A stretch of DNA of 64,000 bases from positions 35,438,966 through 35,502,965 of the forward strand of contig OY744616.1 of assembly GCA_963556255.1 (NCBI GenBank), read 5' to 3'. The stretch is from Allolobophora icterica (lineage: Eukaryota; Annelida; Clitellata; Crassiclitellata; Lumbricidae). Below are positions 36,089 to 45,436 of this stretch, one piece after another (positions within the stretch are counted from its first letter, which is position 1; the number at the start of each line of letters is the position of its first letter). The position numbers and the translations under genes were made by a program. The notes below the pieces were generated by a model, which searched no databases, was not told where the DNA came from, and was given only the letters and a program-made list of their open reading frames with translations.

Positions 36089-37153
36089 CTACGACTGTAG
36101 AAGTCCTTGTTAGTGACCTTCTGAAGCAGACGTGTATCTAGGACCAACTAGATGAACGCTTAATTGCGTTGGTTTTATTGACTATTCGAGACCCATGTTT
36201 CAGTTGCCCTTTTGATGAGAGTATTTCTTTTGAGCGGTATCTGGGAGCATACCGTACCTGTGCTACCAGCAACGCTTAATTGCGTTGGTTTTACAGATTG
36301 TCAGTGAATGACTGTTTAAGTTTCCTTTTGATGATATGTTTTCGGTTAAACATTGGATTAGTGGTTAGTACTGAAACGAGTAAAGATTCCAGTACTAGAA
36401 CGCTTCGTTGCGTTGGTTCTACAAGCGAACTATGGGAGAACCATGTTTCCGTTTCCTGGTGATGACAGAGTTTCTTTTCGACAGTATAATGCTCGTAACA
36501 ACGAGTGTTAAGGAAATTCGGGGCAACGCGATTTCCTTGGTTACCGTTTCATGATACTTTAGTGCGCTACCTTAGTGCGCACTTAGGATAGATCATCATG
36601 CGATAGAAGCATATGCTAGGACTTGGATCATGTGCGTAAATATGATAACTTGTACTAGTTATTTTGCTTTCACGATTTTGAAGTGGTACCGGGTGTGACT
36701 GATCGACGATGGTTACCAGATCGGGAGACAGTGGGCGACTTTTCTCTCCTTAAGTTCTCCTGGCCCTTGGGGTCCGGTAGAGCTCAGGTTCATGATAGAG
36801 GGCCTGTTAAGGTTGGCGATTTGTCAGGTACGACAGGTTGCCAGTAGGGTGGTGGTTCGGATCGAAAGCATCATTAAATAGGCTGTCGCTATCACGGTTC
36901 TCATCGTTGTTTGGCGTACGTGCAGGGTGCCGAGAGATCGAAAGCATCATTAAATAGGCTGTCGCTATCACGGTTCTCATCGTGTTTGGCGTACGTGCAG
37001 GGTGCTGAGATTGCTGATATACCGCCCTATAACCAAAGGTGCATTTGGTTCCTTGCTCTCTAAGTGGATCTGGGTTGGGGATGTTCCTGTCACGTTTGAT
37101 TAAGGTCCCCGATTTTGGCAGAGATGCTCCGCATCTAAGTAAGGTCGGGAGAG
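36089..37153 (+). other. Gypsy 3' noncoding segment with hairpin and direct repeats
   Basis: Three repeats spaced about 120-135 bases apart (near 36150, 36270 and 36400) each carry the small hairpin AACGC-TTAATT-GCGTT (third copy loop TTCGTT), followed by similar TTT(C)CCTTTTGATGA text. At 36860-37010 a 76-bp unit starting GATCGAAAGCATCATTAAAT occurs twice in tandem with few differences. A purine-rich AAGGTCGGGAGAG (37141-37153) directly before the 3' LTR is the likely polypurine tract. No envelope gene was seen. Confidence 0.75.
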
Positions 37154-39383
37154 TGTGGCGGTCAAGGCCACAGTGCGTAAGTGGGAGGATTTATTTTATG
37201 CGAATAGCATCGGTTTCTTTAAGTTTACATGCGAAGGGAACAGCATCGTTTATCTTAATTTTTCATGCGAAGGCCCAGCATCGATCATTTAATTTTTATT
37301 TAATTTCAATAGGCGACTGTCCGGCAACGACCGTGGCAGGGAAACCCGATCGACGGTCTGAAGCCAGCGCATAGCGAGCAGACGCGCTCATTCGGGATGC
37401 ATAGAGCCTGCCTCACGGTGTGCTGCTTTATACGTGAAGAGTGGGTTCGACTCTTCATACATAGCAATACTGTTAAACAGCGTTGTTGGTTAGCGACTCA
37501 GTTACCGATTCAAATATACTGCACTCAGTGTGGTAGGCGAGTGATTTTGGTTACGACCGAGTCAGAGTTCGAGTTTCCGGTTAGTACAAATATATTTACG
37601 GACGAAAGGGGCGTCCGAATAATATAATCAGGCGATCCCGAGTACAGCTAAAGAAGTTCACTGTTGGGAGACGGGCCGACAGCGCCGATCCGGCGGGTTG
37701 GATCCCTCAGTTGATCGCGAAGCGGGCTAGATCCCGATCGTGGGAAATCTACGGCTGAGTAATACTCGGGGAAGGATACCGTTGATACACAGGAAAACCA
37801 ATTCGGTGTGAGATCGAAAACCAGGGTGAATTTGGCGACGGGCAGGAAAGTCCCTCTTGGGTTTTGAAGAACTCCGCGATCGGAGCTGGTCCGGTTACCC
37901 ATGGGAGTAGAGGTGACCTTCTTAAGGTAGCCATTTTCTGGAATTCTGAAATCCTTGAAACCAAGAGTAAATTTGGCGTCGGGCAAGGAAATCCCTCTTG
38001 GAGTTCGAAGAACTCCAAGATCCGACAGTGTTTGGTTTTATCCACTGAGAAGAGTTTTACGCGATTTCGGCGTACTCGACACAGGGGAAGTTCTACGCGC
38101 TTTCGGCGTACTCGGCCGGGAGAGTTTTACGCGACTTCGGCGTCTTCGGCTGGGAGAGTTTTACGCGACTTCGGCACTCGGTGAAGTGACCGTCGGGATA
38201 CCTGAAAAAACCAATTTAGTACAAAAACGATAATAAGGGTAAATTTGGCGACAGGCAGGAAATTCCCTCTTGGGTTTTGAAGAACTCCGCGATTGGAGCT
38301 TGTCCGGTTACCTGTGGGAGTAAGCGTGACCCTCGTTAGGGAACCAAAATTCGGAAATTCTTGGGAACAAAATTCAGGACATTCTGGTAACCTTACGGGG
38401 TCGGCGTTACATTTGGATTGTGACACTTGGATGGCTGACACGCCGGTGGAGCGTTGGAGGGGCTCCATCGCCCGGTAACTAAAAATAGTTACTGGGAAAG
38501 ACCACTGTTACCGAAAGACCGCAGTACGGGAAAAGACCGCCCGACAACTGATTACAGTGCGGTAAGACCAGGAAAAACGATAGAGTCAGGAAAATCTTGT
38601 ATTCAAACCAATCGTTATTCAGAGCAAATAACTTGGTGATCGAAACACGTAGCTCCGAGAACTGACCGAAGTGCGAAGTAGGGCCCACCTCGTGCGCCGG
38701 TCGGAACCCAGTTCTGCGTGCGGTTAGGGAGGTTTTAGACCTAGAACCTGTCCTATCAGAAGAGAGTGTCGTGAGACCAGTATACCGCGTTAATATTACA
38801 CGTGTATATATTATCGCAAGATGTTCGCGTGTTTGAGACGGCACGACGTGACGACTCGTCAGATGTACACCTTGTCCTCTCGGACAAGAGAACGTTCAGA
38901 GTTTTCCCCTATTGACGATAACTCGAGAGTCATGAGATGCAGAATGGTACGTGAGGGTTCGGTTAAGGTGGAGAAAAAGAGGAAGTCTTTGACTAAGAGA
39001 TCTCACAGGAAGCTGAGGACTCCTGCCGGCAAGAGAGCGAACCCTGTTCTAAAGGACGGCCATCCTGAGGACGAGGACGTTGCCCACCCGGCGACCGCGG
39101 CAGTGGCAGAGTCCGAAAGTGAGATGGAGCTTGACAGCGACACTGTTCGCAAACAAGCGATACCCTCGGAACCTCCTCTTGGAGAAATGGGCACTGAGAG
39201 CGGGGACAGGGAACCGCTCGTCTACAGCAGAAGTAGACAGGATAGTGACCCGGGCGACTCCAGAAGGTCGGTTGGCTGGAGCCGAACCCAGCCCGACGAC
39301 GAAGCAGCGTCTCGGGTAAGACCGACACAAATTGGTACCACGTCTGATGAAGGATTAGTTGATCTCGAGCGACGAACGTCACA
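37154..39383 (+). repeat. 3' LTR of the Gypsy element (2230 bp)
   Basis: It is an almost exact duplicate of the 5' LTR. The frame that begins at 38821 repeats the first about 188 residues of the polyprotein, then runs into host intron DNA and stops at 39429, giving a 202-codon frame of no expected function. Host sequence resumes with ATATCTATATT. Confidence 0.95.
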
Positions 39384-39797
39384 ATATCTATATTATATAT
39401 TTTATGTTATGTATCTATATTACAAGTAAACAGAAGTATGGTAGTTTTCCTACTTTTCCAAACTCTTCCCATCTTCCTGCAGAGTCTTTCCAGTACCAGT
39501 GCCACTGTGTCAGGAATAACAAGTTGGATGCACGACCTTGACTCGATTTTGTGCTCAATCGCCTCACATTTCCACTATCTCCATTTGTCAAACAATACTT
39601 CATCGCTTCAAAGTTGATTCCAATCAGTCTGCAGACATCAACAGAAGCACAAACAATAACTTCTGCAGCAACTCAGTCTTCCATCCTCTTAGGGTCAACA
39701 AGTACCAACACAAGCTAGAAGATTAAAACCTCAATGTCATTCAGTTAACAGAACTGAAAGAATGAATAAATGAATGAATAGTAAAGGGATTCATACG

Positions 39798-40341
39798 CAG
39801 TGATGGGCAATAGTTAACTAAAAAGTTGCTAACTTTTAGTTTAACTAAAAAATTTTAGTTAAGGAAGAAGTTTAACTTTAAAAAAATAGTTTAGTTAAAA
39901 CCATAGTTTAACTAAAAAATGTTAGTTGCTAACTAAAAAGTTTAACTAAAAAAATCAGCAATATGCAACTATTTTTCCATTGAACACTGTCAGCAAAAAA
40001 ACATTTTAACACTGCATGGTTTTAGCATTAACAGCCTGTGTTTTCAAATTCATACACTACTTACAGTACACATGTAACTGTATGCCAGAAAAGCACACAT
40101 TGCATAGTTTGAAGGTGAAATTGTCATTGACGCTTTGCATTATTACACTTCACTTAACGTCTTTTATTGTGAAAATGTTTGTCGTAAAAAAGTTGGAAAA
40201 CAGTTGGAAAAAGTTTAACTACTTTTTTTTAGTTTAGTTAACTAAATTCCAAAATCAGTTGCCAACTTTAGTTAAAATATTTTTTTTAGTTGGAAAATAG
40301 TTTTAGTTTAACTAAAAAAAATAGTTTAGTGCCCATCACTG
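39798..40341. mobile_element. hAT-type MITE with perfect 8-bp target duplication
   Basis: The ends are CAGTGATGGGCA and TGCCCATCACTG, perfect inverted copies and typical hAT termini. The flanks are TTCATACG on both sides (39790-39797 and 40342-40349). The 544-bp interior is dominated by TTAGTTTAACTAAAAA-type palindromic runs and has no transposase. It lies in an intron of copy B. Confidence 0.92.
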
Positions 40342-40504
40342 TTCATACGTATACTTTCAACTCTGATTCAACTTATTGACTTGATGTGAATAAGTTGAAT
40401 CAGAAATACAGAGTTGAACTTGCCTCCAAAAACTATACTTAGCTAACTGGAACAAGTAACAAATCTTACACTGGCTGCCTTGTAGCTAGTTTAGAATGCA
40501 CCAC

Positions 40505-40695
40505 TACAAATCAGAATGTCCTACATATCAGAATGTACCACATATCAGAATGTACTACATATCAGAATGTACCACATATCAGAATGTACTACCCATCAGA
40601 ATGTACCACATATCAGAGTGCACTACATATCAGAATGTACTACATATTTGAATGTACTACATATCAGAATGTACTACATATCAGAATGTACTACA
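40505..40695. repeat. 17-bp minisatellite (TACTACATATCAGAATG)n, copy B
   Basis: About 11 head-to-tail units lie here. The same array occurs in the matching intron of copy A (59330-59515), so it predates the duplication. A repeat-encoded Met/His/Ile frame on plus is not a gene. Confidence 0.9.
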
Positions 40696-41116
40696 TAGCA
40701 GAATTACTTATTAGACTGCAAAATGGAATCAACTTCAGTACGGTTCTGGAAGACTGTTAGTGAAGCTCTCAGATTTGCTCACACCACTTCATATTCCAAC
40801 ACTCTGCAAATCAGAATGCATCTATATATTTGGAAGCAAGAATCCTTTTTAGAATGACAAATAAAATCAACCGCACAGTGTAGGCCTACCCTCTTGGAAG
40901 TTTAGTAGTGAAGTCCTCCGATTTGTCTGGATCACAAAAGTTCCGTTCAACATCAGAATTTGAAGGCTCTTCAAAGTCCTGCCACTCCCTGTCAACTTCA
41001 AACTGCCATAGGTAGGGCAGTTTATGCGATGGGTGCCTGTTAGCACATTCTTTGCCATAGCTGCACTTTGCACGGAGAAAGAAAGTGCAGATTTCAAGTG
41101 ACTCCTTTGTTCCACT

Positions 41117-41119
41117 TCA
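41117..41119 (-). other. Premature TGA in the zinc-finger-5 exon of copy B
   Basis: On the minus strand the frame reads D-S-N-stop-S-G-T-K, where copy A has D-S-N-S-S-G-T-K. One base change (TCA to TGA) explains it. The frame was set by the acceptor at 41196, whose phase joins the upstream donor at 42546. Downstream of the stop the exon continues without another break through finger 5 and WWE1. Confidence 0.85.
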
Positions 41120-42060
41120 GTTGGAGTCACTGGAACTTGACCTTCCATGGGACCTCGGCGGAGCAGGACCAACTGCTCCCAGATGTTCATCAGAATCTAT
41201 AGAAATTTTAAGTAAAAGATGATCGATTAATTATGAAATATTTGATGTCACTCAGAAAGAAATTCAACACATGCACTCAGTACATAAAACAGCAGGACAT
41301 AAAAAGTATTAAGGTGGAAAAATATTATGCAGCAAATAAATAGGGCACACCAATCGTTTATTAATTTAACTACAACACAACCATATTGAATATATGTTTG
41401 TGGCTATGTATGCACGCATGCATGCATGTGTGTAAAACTGTGTAAGAATGAAAGCATGCATGTATGTACGTATCTATGAATGTAAATTTCATATGTTGTT
41501 ACACATGCCATATATTGTTACACGTGCGTAAACTAAACTTTTTTGGTCGATTGTTTTATGGAAGTCATAATAACAATGTCCTAAGTGTTTGTTTCAAAGG
41601 ATATAGCTACAGAACTGAACTTGTACCACTTTGTGACGAGTATGATATTGATATATCCACGTTAGATCACAGAAGTGATCATCTCATGTATGCCAGTTTA
41701 CCATCTGTTTTTACTTAATTTTTTGTTTTGTTTTTGTACTTTCATGGTGAATAAACGTATATATATATGTGTTGATCTACTCTGAATCTGCAGGTTTTTA
41801 TCACCAGTTGTTGGTGTATGTTGTGTTTCTCTTCATGAGTTTCTGCTGGTTTTGTTTCTGCCTGACACATCATCTTGTTCACATATGAAAGTCATATTAT
41901 TCATGTCAATAGCTTAGGAAATACGTTTTCACTAAATTCTGTTGTAATACTCCATATCTCTTAGGTAGCCTCTAGCATTATGCATATATGTATCAAAGCA
42001 TTTATATAATGGACATCTAAATGAAGGGTTAATGTTTTACATACATAAATTACATCTTAA

Positions 42061-42502
42061 GGGTAGGGGTCAGCCGGGTAGATATTTTTCACTGAGTACC
42101 GAATCCGAGTATTTGCCGGATCCGGGTACGAACCGAGTATCATTTGTTCCATGTGCGAAGATTCACATTCTCATATAATGAAAAATTATCGAATAAATTT
42201 CTATACTTGCAATAACTGACTAATACATTTTGAATTTTAGAAATAAATAATCAGTGAAATGAACTTGACTTCCGTTGTGGGCTTCCAATGTTGTTGTTTT
42301 TTGTACTTTTCTTCTTCAAAATGAATATGCTATAGATGAAGCTCAAAGCTGATATTATGAGCCTACAAATTCCGGCATGTGAGGCAGACAACCAACTATT
42401 TGTGTGTACAGTATTTGCCGAGGCGAATACTTCCGAATAGTGCCGGAAAACGGGATATTCGGCCGAGGTAAATGTCCGAGGCGATTTCTGGCTGATCCGT
42501 AC
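42061..42502. mobile_element. MITE flanked by TTAA in an intron of copy B
   Basis: The element is bounded by TTAA on both sides (42057-42060 and 42503-42506). It begins GGGTAGGGGTCAGCC and ends GGCTGATCCGTAC, imperfect inverted copies. Copy A has one uninterrupted ACATCTTAAGAGC at the matching position near 61410-61424. A TTAA duplication is typical of piggyBac-type elements. The interior contains repeated GAGTAC/CCGGATCCGGG words. Confidence 0.8.
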
Positions 42503-42858
42503 TTAAGGGGTCATAATTATGCTCTTGAATTACTAAACATTATACCTGAGATCTCACCATCGTCACTTCCATCCTTCTTCATCGCAGCCCTCAGCTCTTC
42601 AAGCACCTCCTTTGGACTTCTGTCAACTCGGATGCCATATTTCTTAGCGCTAAGGATGTTCTTCGGCTGTGCGTCGTATATATTATGTGACCGCTTGCAA
42701 TTCTTTCCAAACTTGCAGTCGTCAAGCAGGTAGTGGCGACAAACGTGCATAGCACGACACTTCTCACCCTTTTCGCCATATTGACAGCCTCCATCAACGT
42801 TGTAGAACTTGCACACTTTTGGAAACACCTGAGATGCTTCTCCAGATTTAAGCGGAAT

Positions 42859-43217
42859 GTTTTTGTTTTTGGTGCTGTGCATTTCTATTGCTATATTTTG
42901 CAAATAAATACAATTACAGATGTTCTGATGATAGTAGACTTAACAATCAAAGAGACAATAGGAAAATAACCAAATATAATTAGAAAATTAAAAAATCTAC
43001 CGTACTCAGTTTACAATAAATGCCACTTTGAATGACTGATTAAAACAAGCAATTACTCAAACAGCCATCATCGCCACAATCATCAAACTGTTCCTTTTCA
43101 GAGCACTGCTATTTCTTTAAAGCATTTTTTGCACTGATTTCCAGGATGTATGTATACTTGTTCAGTTTCCAGAGGTCAGAAAGACTCAGACTCCACCATC
43201 TATGTATGCCTTAGATC
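42859..43217 (-). other. 5' flank of copy B, joined at a deletion breakpoint
   Basis: Left of about 42858 the sequence matches the copy A exon up to about 61785. Right of about 42860 it matches copy A from about 63034 onward (TTTTTGGTGCTGT and then TTTGCAAATAAAT). The intervening about 1.25 kb of copy A is missing here. Confidence 0.8.
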
Positions 43218-43487
43218 CATGGGCGGCGATCCCGGGGGGGGGGGGGTCGAGGGGGACAAGACCCCCACCTTTAACAGTGGGGGGACACGCCATACATCGG
43301 ACCCCCCCAAATTTTGAAGAAACACCAAAAAAAGGTCATCAAATTTGTCCGTACTGAGGTTATAAAATTCCGCGCGAAAATTTTTTTAGACCTCTTTTTT
43401 GACCAGATCAGTTCAAAACTCTTTTTTGACCAGATCAGTTCCCAAATGTCACCCCCCCCCACCTCTCAAACAAGATCGCCGCCACTG
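43218..43487. mobile_element. GGCGGCGATC hAT MITE, copy 1
   Basis: The termini are CATGGGCGGCGATCC and GATCGCCGCCACTG. A perfect 8-bp duplication CTTAGATC flanks it (43210-43217, 43488-43495). The matching position upstream of copy A (near 63388-63400) reads CCTCAGATCAGTCTC with no insertion. Confidence 0.92.
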
Positions 43488-43495
43488 CTTAGATC

Positions 43496-44442
43496 AGTCT
43501 CTTTCCGTCCCTTGGAGGGCCAGCAGTTACAGCTCAATTTGGCACTGCCAAAGCTTGCTGAATGCAGTAAGTCCCAACATCTCAAGCCTATTAATTGTTT
43601 GGATTGCTGCCATTCGTGACGACAATCTTGAACGCTTTGGTAAGAAGAGCCACATCATAATCCAGATCAAACCCAACCCATGCACTTCCATGTCCTTCAG
43701 TTCCATGATTTGGCCCATAAGCAGCAAGTCTACAACTCTAGTCACACTATCAAGCAAGATCAACCATTCATTTAGGTATAAATTCAGTTCTTACTGTGCT
43801 CGTTTAACAACCTAAGCCTACCATCCATCCAAACAGCCAAATAATCAACTACTTAAGAAAGAAATAATTTCTTTAAATTCATAACAGTAATGTCAGTAAT
43901 TAAATATTTAAGGCCTACATTAAATATTTAATTTTCATTCCCTTTGAGGACTTACCACATCTGTTTTTATTTTAAATGATTTCCAGTGTCGCTCTACTAC
44001 AGGTAAAACCACACGGTTCACTTAGACTTATAACTAAACAAATTAGTTCGTACGCAGTCCAATAATTACATCTTACACACCTTGTGGCGTGATCACGAAT
44101 TGATGAGTTCAGCTTAGGCCTAATTATCAAAAAACCAACTAGGCCTACAATCATCTGCGTAACAACTCAGCCGTTAATGCTCTAAACTGCTTCCTCGAGC
44201 CACAGATCGTCTATATAGGCTTATAGTCCCTATACAGTTTCGCCACATACATTTAATAAATTTTTAATCAGTACGGCGTATATTTGGTTTCGCTTTTGCA
44301 GAATACGATTTGCATAAAAATTATGATAAATTACGTAGCAAACCAACCGCGCACTTTACGAAAGCAGCTGTATCAATCATCGACTTCACAAACAAGGGCG
44401 CCCGCAGCGTGACGCACTGGAGCCACGTGTGCGTCAACCCAC
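43496..44442. other. Upstream flank of copy B; no gene recognised
   Basis: This is collinear with 63400-64000 upstream of copy A. On the minus strand at 43610-43690 one frame gives a peptide of the type GFDLDYDVALLTKAFKIVVTN, preserved in both copies. It could be a 5' exon or chance, and no splice partner was found. The strongest identity with the end of the window is GATTTCCAGTGTCGCTCTAC. Confidence 0.4.
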
Positions 44443-44622
44443 CAGAGGCGGCGCTACACCAGGGCGCGCCAGGGCAAATGCGGCAAGCGCGGTAGCGCGA
44501 TCGTATACGGTCACCAGTTAAACTCGCGTTACTGCGCTCTCCATAAATCGCCCTCTGCACTGGTTACATGTAGGCCTATGACTGCTCTGGCTTTGCTCTG
44601 TTGCAAAAAATGTTTGGCACTG
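44443..44622. mobile_element. Short derivative of the CAGAGGCGGCGC hAT element
   Basis: The left end CAGAGGCGGCGCTACACCAG matches that of the 2.1-kb element at 45437, and the right part (CCCTCTGCACTGGTTACATG, then TTTGGCACTG) matches its right end. The middle is absent, so this is an internally deleted relative. The right boundary is approximate and only a poor CAACCCAC/CACCCACC duplication is visible. Confidence 0.55.
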
Positions 44623-44649
44623 CACCCACCAAATCAAATCCGCACGAGG

Positions 44650-44877
44650 CATGGGCGGCGATCCTGGGGGTCGAGAGGGACAAGACCCCCACCTTTTAGA
44701 GTGGAGGGGCACACACCATACATCCCCCAAATTTTGAAGAAACACCAAAAAGTCATCAAATTTCGCGAAAAAATTTTACCTCTTTTTTGACCAGTTCAGG
44801 TCAGAACTCTTTTTTGACCAGATCATTTCTAAAGTGTCCCCCCCCCACCCACCTGTCAAACAAGATCGCCGCCACTG
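44650..44877. mobile_element. GGCGGCGATC hAT MITE, copy 2
   Basis: It has the same termini and orientation as the copy at 43218. The target duplication is GCACGAGG versus GCACAAGG (7 of 8), suggesting a slightly older insertion. Confidence 0.85.
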
Positions 44878-45436
44878 GCACAAGGAATAGGCATCGCACA
44901 GATATTTTGTTAAACGGCAACACGGCATGTTAAAGCATTAGATGTTACCTAAAATGAAATTTTTTATGAGTCACTCTGACTCGTTTCAGTGTATGACTGA
45001 GCGGCGGACAGGAGACGGGAGGGGTATGCGTTCAATTTTTTGAGCCTGCGGGCGCCCCTGTCAGAAACCGACATATTAAATCAACCTCGTTTTCCAAAAG
45101 CAGATCGCAAATCGGAAATAACAAGTAGCTATTTTCACAAAGTCTAACGACTGAAAGGGATATGAAACTGAAAGCTTAAAATTATAATATTGTGGCGGTT
45201 GCCACCGGTTACCACGTTTTGTTTCGACTCGCCCGTCTTCTCCTGCCTCGTCGACTCGTCGACGCTGCCTCGCCTTTCCCTTCTCCCTCGTCTCGCTGAT
45301 TCGCCGACTTCTGACTCCTGCGTCGTCTCGCTGCCTCGCCGACTTCTGACTCGATCCTGCATCGCCTCCTGACTCTCGACTCCCGACTCTCGACTTCTGA
45401 CTCTGCCTCTTGATTCTCGACACCCTGACTCGACTC

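Larger units (their letters stand above)
27318..39383 (+). mobile_element. Complete Ty3/Gypsy LTR retrotransposon, young insertion
   Basis: The order of parts is 5' LTR 27318-29547, primer-binding site 29551-29571, gag-pol frame 28985-36088, 3' noncoding segment 36089-37153 and 3' LTR 37154-39383. LTRs start TG and end CA. The host flanks give a 4-bp duplication ATAT (27314-27317 and 39384-39387), and copy A shows the matching unoccupied TA-rich site near 56550-56565. It lies in the intron between the WWE exons of copy B and is transcribed opposite to it. The pol order protease-RT-RNase H-integrase is the Ty3/Gypsy (Metaviridae) order. No envelope-like frame was seen. The element is visibly richer in C+G and CpG than the surrounding host DNA. 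Confidence 0.97.
20648..42882 (-). pseudogene. PARP12/ZAP-like gene copy B: broken N-terminus and nonsense codon
   Basis: Exons 5' to 3' on the minus strand: 42882-42546, 41196-40890, 39628-39454, 25050-24833, 23030-22916, 22156-22035, 21053-20648. Splice sites and phases match copy A one for one, and five of the seven exons are fully open. They encode zinc fingers 3 and 4, finger 5 with the first half of WWE1, the end of WWE1 and start of WWE2 (TQWHWYWKDSAGRWEEF), the end of WWE2, and the PARP catalytic domain (LFHGT, GKGSYFA, AYPEYLIEY). Two lesions break it. About 1.25 kb is missing from exon 1, removing fingers 1-2 and the winged-helix-like region. A TGA at 41117-41119 replaces the TCA of copy A just before finger 5. 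Read literally from the ATG at 42882, the product would be 138 residues with only two zinc fingers. The intact downstream exons suggest recent inactivation or a short-isoform role; a downstream promoter is not excluded. Confidence 0.8.

Noticed and set aside
36089..37153. Envelope gene of the Gypsy element
   Set aside because: No long open frame; the segment is made of hairpins and direct repeats.
38821..39429. A second gag gene in the 3' LTR
   Set aside because: It is the LTR-encoded start of the same frame, running out into host intron; no downstream domains.
40867..41190. Minus-strand 107-codon frame starting MNIWEQLVLL
   Set aside because: Wrong frame. The correct frame, set by the acceptor and copy A, encodes zinc finger 5 and WWE1 with a TGA.
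43496..43815. Plus-strand frames as a gene
   Set aside because: They lack family features, overlap the MITE end and are not preserved in frame at the paralogous place (63399-63624).
45076..45423. Minus-strand Ser/Arg/Glu-rich open frames here and at 47609-48404
   Set aside because: They are translations of CGACTC/CTGACTC tandem words interrupted by hAT insertions; no splice sites or domain were seen.
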